From contig NZ_JAMZCU010000006.1 in assembly GCF_024273195.1 (NCBI RefSeq), forward strand, positions 1-64,000: DNA of 64,000 nucleotides, read 5' to 3'. Made by a program: the position numbers and the translations under genes. Positions within the stretch are counted from its first letter, which is position 1. Each line of letters starts with the position of its first letter. Positions 34,900 through 43,267 of the stretch are shown piece after piece. This DNA is from Devosia ureilytica (GTDB lineage: Bacteria; Pseudomonadota; Alphaproteobacteria; Rhizobiales; Devosiaceae). The notes beneath the pieces were generated by a model. It had not been told where the DNA came from. It saw only the letters and a list, made by a program, of their open reading frames with translations, and searched no databases.

Positions 34900-36066
34900 T
34901 TAACCGGCCGGTAGGGCCTTCTCCACCAGCCGCACCCAATAGCTCACCCCCACCGGAATGGCTTCGTCGTTGAAGTCATAGGTATCGGTGTGCAATTCGG
35001 TCGAGTCGCCATTGCCGAGGAAAATATAGGCCCCCGGCCGCTCGTTGAGCATGAAGGAGAAATCCTCGCCGCCCATCGAGGGGGCGGTGTCGTCATCCAC
35101 CTGGCCGGCGCCGACGATATCGCGGGCCACCGAGGCGGCAAATTCGGTCTGCTCGGGCGCATTGACCGTCACCGGATAGCCGCGGGCATAGCGGACGCTG
35201 GCCTCGGCGCCAAAGCTCTGGGCGAACTGGGGGACAAACTCGCCCAGCCGGGTCTCGATGAAGTCCTGTACGTCGCCGTCCAGTGTGCGCACCGTGCCGG
35301 TGATCTTGGCGGTGCGGGAAATCACATTGTCCGCCTCGCCGGCCTCGACCATGGTGACGCTCAGAACGGCATTGGCCAACGGATCGAGATTGCGCGACAC
35401 AATGGTCTGGAGCGCGCTCACCATCTGCGCGGCCACAATGATTGGGTCGATCGTCACATGCGGACGCGCCGCATGGCCGCCCTTGCCGATGATGTCGATA
35501 TAGAACCGGTCGGTGGCCGCCATGATGCCGCCGGCACGAATGCCGAATGTGCCCACCGGCATGCCCGGCCAATTGTGCATGCCATAGACTTCAGCAATGT
35601 CGAATTTCTCGATAAGCCCGTCGTCCAGCATCACCTTGCCGCCACCGCCGCCCTCCTCGGCGGGCTGGAAAATCAGCGCCACGCGACCATCGAAATTGCG
35701 CGTCTCGGCCAGATATTTCGCCGCGCCCAGAAGCATGGCGGTGTGCCCGTCATGCCCACAGGCATGCATCTTCCCCTCGCTGGTCGAGGCATGCGGCAGA
35801 CCGGTCTTTTCGGTCATGGGCAGGGCATCCATGTCGGCGCGCAGGCCAATGGTCTTGCCGCCCTTGCCGCGCCCCTGGATGATGCCGACCACGCCCGTCC
35901 GGCCCAGACCCGTCACCACCTCGTCGCAGCCGAAGGCCCTCAACTTCTCCGCCACAAAGTCCGCCGTCCGATGCACCTCGAACAGCACTTCGGGATGCGC
36001 GTGCAGGTCGCGCCGCCAGGCAGCGATCTCGGGTTGAAACTCGGCAACGCGGTTGAGAACAGGCAT
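34900..36066 (-). CDS. M20 amidohydrolase (hippurate hydrolase / N-acyl-amino acid hydrolase-like)
   Basis: 388 residues. Di-metal site and catalytic residues: RRDLHAHPEVLFEVHRTA, GLRADMDALPM, MHACGHDGHTAMLLG, PAEEGGGGGKVM (the general-base Glu) and a C-terminal SMGGEDFSFML. The dimerisation lid domain sits between (KGGHAARPHVTIDPI). Members hydrolyse N-acyl or N-aryl amino acids such as hippurate or indole-3-acetyl conjugates; substrate unknown. It is divergent from etfBA; the 234-base gap holds no recognised gene. Confidence 0.9.
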   Translation of the reverse strand: MPVLNRVAEFQPEIAAWRRDLHAHPEVLFEVHRTADFVAEKLRAFGCDEVVTGLGRTGVVGIIQGRGKGGKTIGLRADMDALPMTEKTGLPHASTSEGKMHACGHDGHTAMLLGAAKYLAETRNFDGRVALIFQPAEEGGGGGKVMLDDGLIEKFDIAEVYGMHNWPGMPVGTFGIRAGGIMAATDRFYIDIIGKGGHAARPHVTIDPIIVAAQMVSALQTIVSRNLDPLANAVLSVTMVEAGEADNVISRTAKITGTVRTLDGDVQDFIETRLGEFVPQFAQSFGAEASVRYARGYPVTVNAPEQTEFAASVARDIVGAGQVDDDTAPSMGGEDFSFMLNERPGAYIFLGNGDSTELHTDTYDFNDEAIPVGVSYWVRLVEKALPAG

Positions 36067-36300
36067 ACAATAGTCCGGGAGTCGGGAAACAAAGGCGCAA
36101 TGTCTCCGTCTGAGCGGGCGCCGTCAACCACCGGCCTTGCGGCCGCCGTCGTCTGCCACCGAACACCTGAACGGTAAACAGTACCGCTTTCCAACAATTC
36201 GCCCGGCGCTGGACCGAATTTCCCCATCTGCGCCTTGCCCGTCTCCGGGGATTTTGCCAGAAAGCCGCCAAGTTCCGGGAGTTGTCCAAAAAGGCGCGCT

Positions 36301-37059
36301 ATGAAAATCCTCGTCGCGGTAAAGCGCGTGGTCGATCACAATGTCCGCATTCGGGTTCGCCCCGACGGTTCGGGCGTCGAGACCAATGGCGTGCGCATGT
36401 CGATGAACCCGTTCTGCAAGCATGCGGTGGAAGCCGCCGTGCAATTGGCCGAGGCGGGGCAGGCGAGCGAGATCGTCGTCGTCTCCATCGGCCCCAAGGC
36501 CTCCAATGACGTGATCCTGACCGCCTTGGCCATGGGCGCGCACCGCGGCATTCTCGTTGAAACCGACGCGGCGCTCGAAACCTTGGCCATCGCCAAGCTA
36601 CTGGCCAAAGTGGTGGATGAAGAACAGCCCGATCTGGTCTTGCTCGGCAAGCAAGCCGTCGATGACGACAGCAATCACGTCGGCCAGATGCTGGCTGCGC
36701 TGACCAACCGTCCGCAGGCGACATTCGCTTCGGAAATCAAGCTCGATGGCCATACGCTCGAAGTCACCCGCGAGGTTGATTATGGTCGCGAAACCATCGA
36801 TTTGGCATTGCCTGCAATCGTCACTGCCGATCTGCGCCTCAACACTCCGCGCAATGCCGCGCTGCCGATGGTGATGAAGGCGCGATCCAAGCCCTTGGCC
36901 GTGCGCCCCGCTGCCGAGTTCGGCGTCGATCTCACCCCGCGCCTGGTTGTCGAAAGCGTCGCGCCGCCAGCCGAACGCGCCGCCGGCACCACGGTGGCCT
37001 CTGCCATCGACCTGGCCGATATCATCGTCGCTGACGTCAACGAGATGGAGGCGATCTGA
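36301..37059 (+). CDS. etfB: Electron transfer flavoprotein beta subunit
   Basis: 252 residues from ATG 36301 (MKILVAVKRVVDHNVRIRV), which is the normal ETF-beta start; upstream codons from 36235 are excluded. Contains KQAVDDDSNHVGQMLAA, the AMP-binding/recognition loop region. With ETF-alpha it carries electrons from acyl-CoA and other dehydrogenases to ETF-ubiquinone oxidoreductase. The stop overlaps the etfA start by one base. Confidence 0.96.
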   Translation: MKILVAVKRVVDHNVRIRVRPDGSGVETNGVRMSMNPFCKHAVEAAVQLAEAGQASEIVVVSIGPKASNDVILTALAMGAHRGILVETDAALETLAIAKLLAKVVDEEQPDLVLLGKQAVDDDSNHVGQMLAALTNRPQATFASEIKLDGHTLEVTREVDYGRETIDLALPAIVTADLRLNTPRNAALPMVMKARSKPLAVRPAAEFGVDLTPRLVVESVAPPAERAAGTTVASAIDLADIIVADVNEMEAI

Positions 37060-37982
37060 TGGGCGTTCTGGTTCTGGCCGAACTTGACAACGGCACGCTG
37101 TCGCCTGCCACTGCGCGCGTCGTTGCCGCTGCCGCTAAACTCGGTGCTATCGACCTGTTGGTTGCCGGCCCCCGCGCCGCCGCCGAGGCTGGCGCGACCC
37201 TCGCAGGGGTCGCCAAGGTTATTCTTGCGACGGAAACCGTGCTCGCCGATGGCCTGGCAAACCTGCTCGCTGGGTTGGCGCCGGGCTATGAGCATATCGC
37301 CGCCGCCGCCTCGACCACCGGCAAGGACGTGATGCCGCGCCTTGCGGCCCAGCTCGATATTCAGCCGGTTACCGACATTGTTGCCATCCTCGGCGCCAAC
37401 CGCTTCACCCGCCCCATCTACGCCGGCAATGCCCTGCAGACGCTTACTGACGCGCAGGCCAGGCATGTGCTCACCTTCCGCGCTTCGGCCTTCCGTCCGG
37501 CGGCAGGCGGCAATGCCGCCCCTATCGAAACTCTGGATGCGACAGTGGCTTCTGCCGCTCGCTTCATCGCCGCGCACCGCACCGAAAGCGACATCCCTGA
37601 CCTCGCCACGGCGCAAATCGTGGTCGGCGGTGGTGTATCGGTTGGTTCCGCTGAAGGCTTCAAGCTGATTGAGGCTTTGGGCCGCTCGCTCGGCGCCGCT
37701 ATTGGCGCCACCCGGGCCGCCGTGGACGCCGGATATGCGCCCAATGATTGGCAAGTCGGCCAGACCGGCAAGATCATCGCGCCGGATTTATACATTGCCG
37801 TCGGCATCTCCGGCGCGCTTCAGCACATTGCCGGTATCCAGGGCGCCAAGAAGATCATCGCCATCAACACCGACGCCGAAGCTCCCATCGTCAAGATTGC
37901 CGACGTGGCGCTGATTGGCGACCTCTTCGATATCCTGCCGCAATTGACGGCCGAACTGGAAAAACGCGGCCTTAAAGGCTGA
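37059..37982 (+). CDS. etfA: Electron transfer flavoprotein alpha subunit
   Basis: 307 residues. N-terminal nucleotide-fold domain and the C-terminal FAD-binding domain with the family signature GQTGKIIAPDLYIAVGISGA...HIAGIQGAKKIIAINTDAEAPI. The VVGGGVSVGS loop is also conserved. It is translated with etfB (ATGATG-like junction) and followed by a strong hairpin at 37995-38018. Confidence 0.97.
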   Translation: MGVLVLAELDNGTLSPATARVVAAAAKLGAIDLLVAGPRAAAEAGATLAGVAKVILATETVLADGLANLLAGLAPGYEHIAAAASTTGKDVMPRLAAQLDIQPVTDIVAILGANRFTRPIYAGNALQTLTDAQARHVLTFRASAFRPAAGGNAAPIETLDATVASAARFIAAHRTESDIPDLATAQIVVGGGVSVGSAEGFKLIEALGRSLGAAIGATRAAVDAGYAPNDWQVGQTGKIIAPDLYIAVGISGALQHIAGIQGAKKIIAINTDAEAPIVKIADVALIGDLFDILPQLTAELEKRGLKG

Positions 37983-37994
37983 TTGTCTCGACCC

Positions 37995-38018
37995 CCGGCA
38001 AGGCCCTCGCCTTGCCGG
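37995..38018 (+). terminator. Hairpin after etfA
   Basis: CCGGCAAGGC-CCTC-GCCTTGCCGG, a perfect 10-bp stem with a four-base loop starting 12 bases after the etfA stop. No T-run follows, so it may be a stabilising 3' end or a weak terminator. A promoter for the next gene follows at 38025. Confidence 0.5.
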
Positions 38019-38024
38019 ATATCA

Positions 38025-38052
38025 TTGCAAAAATCCCCGCCCGGCCTATAAA
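38025..38052 (+). promoter_or_regulatory. Sigma-70-type promoter for the aminotransferase gene
   Basis: TTGCAA at 38025-38030 and TATAAA at 38047-38052 with 16 bases between, 31 bases upstream of the aminotransferase ATG, so transcription would begin near 38059. Confidence 0.5.
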
Positions 38053-38082
38053 GACCGCGCCTTTCCACCGGACCTCCCGCAA

Positions 38083-39267
38083 ATGTTCGAAATCCTGACC
38101 AAGGCCCCTGGCGACAAGATTCTCGCGCTCATGGGCGAATATGCCGCCGACCCCCGTTCCACCAAGGTCGACCTCGGCGTCGGCGTTTACAAGGACGAGA
38201 AGGGCGTGACCCCGGTTATGACCTCGGTGCGCAAGGCCGAAGAGCGCATGCTTTCGAACGCGAAAACCAAGACCTATCTCGGCATCGCTGGCAACAAGGG
38301 CTATGGCAATGCCGTGCTCGACCTCGTGCTGGCTGATAGCGTTGACCGCGCCCGCGTCCGCATTGCCCAGGCCCCTGGCGGCACCGGCTCGCTCTGGGTG
38401 TTGATGCAGCTGATCAACCGTGCCCGTCCCGGCGCAACCATCTATGTGTCGGACCCGACCTGGGCCAATCACAACCCCATCGCCATCGGCGCCGGCCTCA
38501 AGGTAGCGACCTATCCCTATTTTGATCCGGCGACGCGCGGCGTGAAGTTCGCTCAAATGCTGTCCGCGCTCGATGCGTTGGGGGCGGGCGATGTGGTGCT
38601 GCTGCACGGCTGCTGCCACAACCCGACTGGCGCCAACCTCAACAATGATCAGTGGGACCAGGTCGCGGCAAGCCTTGCACGCACCGGTGCGCTGCCGTTC
38701 ATCGATCTGGCCTATCTCGGCTTTGGCGATGGCATCGAGGCAGACGCCTATGGCACCCGCAAGGTGCTGGCGAGCGTGCCCGAAGCATTGATTGCCTTCT
38801 CCGGCTCGAAGAATTTCGGTCTCTATCGCGAGCGCGTCGGCGCCGCCATCCTCGTCGCCCGCAATGCCGACGAAGCTGACGTGACCAATTCCCAGCTGCT
38901 CAATATCATCCGTGGTGCCTATTCCCAGCCACCCGATCATGGCGCCGAAATTATCCGCACCATTCTCGAGGACGCAGCCTTGCGCGCCGAATGGGAGACT
39001 GAACTGGCCGCAATGCGCAATCGCATGATCGCCCTGCGCATCAAGCTGGCCGAAGCCATTCGCGAGCGCTCGAATTCGACCGATTTCGACTTCGTTGCCG
39101 ACCACCGCGGCATGTTCTCGCTGCTGGGGCTCAGCAATGACGCCGTCGAACATCTTAAGGCCGAAAACGGGGTTTATATGACTGGAGACAGTCGCATCAA
39201 TGTCGCCGGCATCCCGGAGGATCGCGTTGGCGATCTGGCGGACGCGTTTTTGGGCGCCACTCGCTGA
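38083..39267 (+). CDS. Aromatic-amino-acid / aspartate aminotransferase (class I, TyrB/AspC type)
   Basis: 394 residues. PLP-dependent transfer of amino groups between Asp or aromatic amino acids and 2-oxoglutarate. Signatures of subgroup I-alpha: LGVGVYKDEKGVTPVM near the N-terminus, GCCHNPTGANL, and PLP-Lys in SGSKNFGLYRERVGA. The C-terminal substrate Arg lies in DSRINVAGI. Length is normal. Whether Asp or Tyr/Phe is preferred cannot be read. Confidence 0.93.
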   Translation: MFEILTKAPGDKILALMGEYAADPRSTKVDLGVGVYKDEKGVTPVMTSVRKAEERMLSNAKTKTYLGIAGNKGYGNAVLDLVLADSVDRARVRIAQAPGGTGSLWVLMQLINRARPGATIYVSDPTWANHNPIAIGAGLKVATYPYFDPATRGVKFAQMLSALDALGAGDVVLLHGCCHNPTGANLNNDQWDQVAASLARTGALPFIDLAYLGFGDGIEADAYGTRKVLASVPEALIAFSGSKNFGLYRERVGAAILVARNADEADVTNSQLLNIIRGAYSQPPDHGAEIIRTILEDAALRAEWETELAAMRNRMIALRIKLAEAIRERSNSTDFDFVADHRGMFSLLGLSNDAVEHLKAENGVYMTGDSRINVAGIPEDRVGDLADAFLGATR

Positions 39268-39343
39268 TCCACGCCTTGCGGCTCTGCGCCGCCATGGCTA
39301 CATCTGGATTAACAGCCGGACACAAAGTTACTAGGAGGGAACG

Positions 39344-39997
39344 ATGAAGTTCTTCGTCGACACTGCAGATACCGCCGCCATCAAGGACCTTCACGATACG
39401 GGCCTTCTGGACGGTGTCACCACCAATCCATCGCTGATTGCCAAGTCCGGCCGTGACTTCAAGGAAGTCATCAAGGAAATCTGCGGCATTGTTCCCGGCC
39501 CGGTTTCCGCTGAAGTCGCCAGCCTCGAATATGACGGCATGGTCGCCGAGGGCGAGCACCTCGCCAAGATCGCCTCCAATGTCGTGATCAAGCTGCCCCT
39601 GACCCTGGCTGGCCTCAAGGCCACAAAGTACTTCAAGGAAAAGGGCGTGCAGACCAATGTCACGCTCTGCTTCTCGGCCAATCAGGCGCTGCTCGCAGCA
39701 AAGGCTGGCGCCACCTATATTTCGCCCTTCATCGGTCGCCTCGACGACATCAATCTCGATGGCATGGAGCTGATCGAGAATATTCGTCAGATCTATGACA
39801 ACTACCAGTTCGAGACCCAGATCCTGGCCGCCTCGATCCGTTCGGCCAATCACGTCACCCAGGCCGCGCTGGCCGGTGCCGATGTCGCCACCATTCCGCC
39901 CGACGTCATCAAGAAGCTGGCCCTGCACCCGCTGACCGATAAGGGCATCGAAGGCTTCCTCAAGGATTGGAAGGCCACCGGCCAGTCGATCCTCTAG
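39344..39997 (+). CDS. Transaldolase / fructose-6-phosphate aldolase-like protein (TalC type)
   Basis: 217 residues, the short form of the family. [16 protein letters not shown]...GVTTNPSLI, Schiff-base Lys in NVVIKLPLT, and [18 protein letters not shown] are diagnostic. It transfers dihydroxyacetone in the pentose phosphate pathway or cleaves fructose 6-phosphate; the two activities depend on few residues and cannot be separated here. ATG 39344 has a strong AGGAGGGA. Confidence 0.93.
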   Translation: MKFFVDTADTAAIKDLHDTGLLDGVTTNPSLIAKSGRDFKEVIKEICGIVPGPVSAEVASLEYDGMVAEGEHLAKIASNVVIKLPLTLAGLKATKYFKEKGVQTNVTLCFSANQALLAAKAGATYISPFIGRLDDINLDGMELIENIRQIYDNYQFETQILAASIRSANHVTQAALAGADVATIPPDVIKKLALHPLTDKGIEGFLKDWKATGQSIL

Positions 39998-40030
39998 CAT
40001 TCGATATTTCTGCAAACGCGATGTCGCCCC

Positions 40031-40100
40031 GGCGCAGGCCGGGGCCCATCCTGAGATGCGCCTGCGGAAATAGTTCTCAGGATGGATGCCGGCCTGCGCC
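40031..40100. repeat. Long-armed palindrome between the transaldolase and mrp genes (family F)
   Basis: The 26-base arm GGCGCAGGCC...CATCCTGAGA (40031-40056) is the near-complement (about 23 of 26) of 40075-40100, with an 18-base loop. It belongs to the common extragenic palindromes whose false translation reads like 'AQAGIHP...ACAGAT'. No other copy was noticed in the window. Confidence 0.75.
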
Positions 40101-40142
40101 TGCATGACAGCGGAGTTGCGGCACATCCGTGCCCAAAACTTC

Positions 40143-41201
40143 ATGGCCGATACCGATCTCGCCGCCCAGATAAAAGCCGCGCTTGCCGACGTCGAAATCC
40201 CTGGCGGCGGTGATCTCGCCACTTATGGCGGCCTCTCCGACATCATCGTCACGCCTGGCGCCATTGCCTTTGCCATCGCTGTCGCGACAGGCATGGAGGC
40301 CGCTTTTGGCCCCGCTCGCGATGAGGCGCAGAAGCGCGCCCAAGCGCTTGGCGGCGCTCGCAAGGTTATGGTTTCGCTGACCGCTGAAAAGTCTAACACT
40401 GCCAAATTCGGCCATGGCGCACCACAGCCCCAGGGCAAGACCCGCGTCAAAGGCGTCAAGCGCATCATTGCGGTCGGCTCGGGAAAGGGCGGGGTCGGCA
40501 AATCCACCACCGCCGTCAATATCGCGCTGTCCCTTGCCGCCGAAGGCCTCAAGGTCGGGGTGCTCGATGCCGATCTCTATGGCCCCTCGGTGCCCAAGCT
40601 GCTTGGCATCGAAGGCAGGCCTGCCATCCGCGATGACGGCATCTTCACCCCGCACGAGGCCTTTGGTTTGAAGGTCATGTCCATCGGCTCCATGCTGGTC
40701 CCCGGCCAAGCCGTGGTTTGGCGCGGCCCCATGGCCACTTCGGGTCTCAGGCAATTGTTGCGCGAGACCGATTGGGGTGGTCTCGATGTGCTGGTTATCG
40801 ATCTGCCGCCCGGCACGGGCGACATTCACATTGCCCTCTTCCAGCAGACCGTGGTCGATGGCGTCGTCATCGTCTCCACGCCGCAAGATCTGGCGCTGAT
40901 CGACGCGCAAAAGGCCATCGACATGCTCCGCCGCATGTCGGTGCCCGTGCTTGGCCTCGTCGAAAACATGAGCTTCTTCATCGCCCCCGACACCGGCCAC
41001 CGCTATGACATATTCGGCACTGGTGGCGCCGAGCGGGCAGCAGCGCGCCTCGAAATTCCTTTCCTTGGCGCCATTCCGCTGGTCATGTCCATTCGCGAAG
41101 GATCGGACGCGGGCACGCCGCCGGTGGCCAGCGCTCCTGACGGACATGAAGCCACCGCCTACCGTGCTATCGCCCGGAATTTGCTTGCCACCACGCCTTG
41201 A
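40143..41201 (+). CDS. mrp: Mrp/NBP35-family ATP-binding protein
   Basis: 352 residues from ATG 40143; earlier in-frame codons lie in a palindrome. A short N-terminal DUF59-like domain precedes the P-loop domain with the deviant Walker A GSGKGGVGKST and IDLPPGTGDIHI. Members carry or transfer Fe-S clusters. The C-terminal CxxC (CPxC) ligand pair seen in many Mrp proteins reads IAPDTG after ENMSFF, so no cysteine pair is present; from memory this is frequent in alphaproteobacteria. Confidence 0.9.
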   Translation: MADTDLAAQIKAALADVEIPGGGDLATYGGLSDIIVTPGAIAFAIAVATGMEAAFGPARDEAQKRAQALGGARKVMVSLTAEKSNTAKFGHGAPQPQGKTRVKGVKRIIAVGSGKGGVGKSTTAVNIALSLAAEGLKVGVLDADLYGPSVPKLLGIEGRPAIRDDGIFTPHEAFGLKVMSIGSMLVPGQAVVWRGPMATSGLRQLLRETDWGGLDVLVIDLPPGTGDIHIALFQQTVVDGVVIVSTPQDLALIDAQKAIDMLRRMSVPVLGLVENMSFFIAPDTGHRYDIFGTGGAERAAARLEIPFLGAIPLVMSIREGSDAGTPPVASAPDGHEATAYRAIARNLLATTP

Positions 41202-41247
41202 TACAAATCGAGCGTTCTGAGGCACGTACACCATTTATATCGATTGC

Positions 41248-41261
41248 TGAAATCGATTGCA
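41248..41261. promoter_or_regulatory. LacI-family operator upstream of the beta-glucosidase gene
   Basis: TGAAATCGATTGCA fits the LacI/GalR consensus TGNAANCGNTTNCA exactly. ATCGATTGC is also repeated at 41239-41247 and 41252-41260. It lies 64 bases before the beta-glucosidase ATG, so glucoside-responsive control is likely; the repressor gene is not in the window. Confidence 0.65.
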
Positions 41262-41324
41262 TAAACTCCCGCCTGAATGTTATCCGCCTTCCCCACTAGG
41301 GCGAAAAGCTCAATTGGAGGGGAT

Positions 41325-42638
41325 ATGTTCTCGTTTGATCGCCGGGATTTCGGTTCCGACTTCACCTTTGGCGTGGCAACGGCCGCCTATCAAATCGAAG
41401 GCGGGCAGGGCCACGGTCGCGGCTCGTCCATCTGGGATACGTTTTCGGCCACGCCCGGTAATGTCCACAATGGGGATACCGGCCTCAATGCCTGCAATCA
41501 TTACGAATTGTGGCCTCAGGATCTCGATCTGATCCGCGACGGCGGGTTCGACGCCTACCGCTTTTCTTTCGCCTGGCCGCGCCTCATTCCCGAGGGCACA
41601 GGTGCGGTCAATCAGGCCGGGCTTGATTTCTATGACCGGCTGATCGACGGCATGCTGGAGCGCGGCCTCAAGCCCTATGCCACGCTCTATCACTGGGACC
41701 TTCCCTCGACCTTGCAGGATCGCGGCGGTTGGATGAACCGCGATATCGCCAGCTGGTTTGCAGATTATGCAACCCTGGTTGCACGCAAATTCGGGGACCG
41801 GCTCCAAGCCACCGCGACCATCAACGAACCCTGGTGCGTTGCTTTCCTTAGCCATTTCCTCGGCATTCACGCGCCGGGCTACCGAGACCTGCGCGCTGCT
41901 GCGCGCGCCATGCACCACGTGCTCTTTGCCCATGGCACCGCCGTGGATGCGCTGCGCGCCGAGGGCACCAAAAACCTCGGTATCGTGCTCAATCTTGAAA
42001 AGTCTGAACCGGCCAGCGACAGCGAAGCCGACAAGGCCGCCTGCAATTTCGGCGATGCATTGTTCAACCGCTGGTATCTGGGCGGGGTCCTCAAGGGCCA
42101 GTACCCGGACGAGATGACTGAATGGTTGGGGCCGCATCTGCCCACCAATTATCAGGACGACATGGCGGTTGTCAGCCGCCCGCTCGATTGGCTGGGCATC
42201 AACTACTATACGCGGGGCCTCTATAAGGCGTCCTCCGAACCAGGCCGCCCGGCCGAAATGGTCAAGGGTCCACTCGAAAAGACCGATATCGGTTGGGAAA
42301 TCTATCCCCAGGGCCTTACGGACCTGCTGGTGCGCGTTTCGAATGACTACACCAAACTGCCGCTCTACGTCACCGAAAACGGCATGGCGGAGGTCGAGGG
42401 CGACAACGATCCGCGCCGTACCAAATATTATGAGGATCACCTCAAGGCCGTGCTCGCAGCCAAGGCTCAAGGTGCCGATGTCCGGGGCTATTTCGCCTGG
42501 TCGCTGCTCGACAATTACGAATGGGCCGAAGGTTACAACAAGCGCTTCGGTCTGGTTCATGTCGACTACCAAACCCAGAAGCGCACCCCTAAGGCCAGCT
42601 TCCGGGCCTTCCAAGGCCTGCTGCACAATTCGCGCTGA
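41325..42638 (+). CDS. GH1 beta-glucosidase
   Basis: 437 residues from ATG 41325, behind GGAGGGG. Hydrolyses beta-glucosides such as cellobiose. Family 1 barrel: FTFGVATAAYQIEGG at the N-terminus, acid/base E168 in TINEPW, nucleophile E351 in VTENGM, and GYFAWSLLDNYEWAEGYNKRFGL at the end. No signal peptide, so cytoplasmic. A LacI-type operator sits upstream. Confidence 0.95.
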   Translation: MFSFDRRDFGSDFTFGVATAAYQIEGGQGHGRGSSIWDTFSATPGNVHNGDTGLNACNHYELWPQDLDLIRDGGFDAYRFSFAWPRLIPEGTGAVNQAGLDFYDRLIDGMLERGLKPYATLYHWDLPSTLQDRGGWMNRDIASWFADYATLVARKFGDRLQATATINEPWCVAFLSHFLGIHAPGYRDLRAAARAMHHVLFAHGTAVDALRAEGTKNLGIVLNLEKSEPASDSEADKAACNFGDALFNRWYLGGVLKGQYPDEMTEWLGPHLPTNYQDDMAVVSRPLDWLGINYYTRGLYKASSEPGRPAEMVKGPLEKTDIGWEIYPQGLTDLLVRVSNDYTKLPLYVTENGMAEVEGDNDPRRTKYYEDHLKAVLAAKAQGADVRGYFAWSLLDNYEWAEGYNKRFGLVHVDYQTQKRTPKASFRAFQGLLHNSR

Positions 42639-42685
42639 GTATGTATGGTCGGGCTCTGTGTGATCACGTGAGCCCGACCCCCATC

Positions 42686-43267
42686 ATGACTTCGGATTTC
42701 AGCGAACTGCCCCCATCCCTGCAGCGCCTTGACGACATCCTGGCCGATGCTGGCGACGAGGCCATGCTGCTGACTGAGCTTGATGGCTTCCTCTGTGCGC
42801 TGGTCGTCAGTCCCTCGCCCGTATCCAAAAGCGAGTATTGGCCCTTCGACTGGGCCGCCGACCAGCGCGGCCTGCCTGCACCAGGCTTTGAGGACTTTGA
42901 GGCCTTGGTCGATGCGCGCCTCTCGGCCATTGAGGAGGAACTCAGCGAAGGCGCTTATGGTCCGCTGTTCGAGGTGGATGAGGAAACCGACGACGTCATC
43001 TGGCAGGCCTGGATGTCCGGTTTCCAGCAGGCCATGCTGCTTCGCTTTGACGCCTGGGACGATCTGCTGCGCGACACCGGCGGCACGGCGCGGGGCGAGG
43101 CGGCTATGGGCCTGGCGTCCGGGCTCATGCTGGTCGATCCGGCCAATCACCCGGACGACACGGCCAGCACCGATGAGTGGGCCCAGTATGACGCGGCGAT
43201 GGACGCCATGCCTGAAATTCTGGCCCAGGTTGCCGTGCTGCTTTACCGGCTGCACCGCCAAGACTAG
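42686..43267 (+). CDS. UPF0149 (YecA-like) family protein
   Basis: 193 residues from ATG 42686; GTG 42668 or an earlier start cannot be excluded. Family features: LQRLDDILADAGDEAMLLTELDGFLCALVVSPSPV, PFDW, and the helical WMSGFQQAMLL segment. No SEC-C zinc motif at the C-terminus. Function unknown. The TAG stop lies in CTAG, which is also the stop of the convergent ABC transporter gene. Confidence 0.8.
   Translation: MTSDFSELPPSLQRLDDILADAGDEAMLLTELDGFLCALVVSPSPVSKSEYWPFDWAADQRGLPAPGFEDFEALVDARLSAIEEELSEGAYGPLFEVDEETDDVIWQAWMSGFQQAMLLRFDAWDDLLRDTGGTARGEAAMGLASGLMLVDPANHPDDTASTDEWAQYDAAMDAMPEILAQVAVLLYRLHRQD

Noticed and set aside
34990..36177. 395-codon plus-strand frame over the M20 hydrolase
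   Set aside because: Antisense shadow; the M20 metal and catalytic motifs are on the minus strand.
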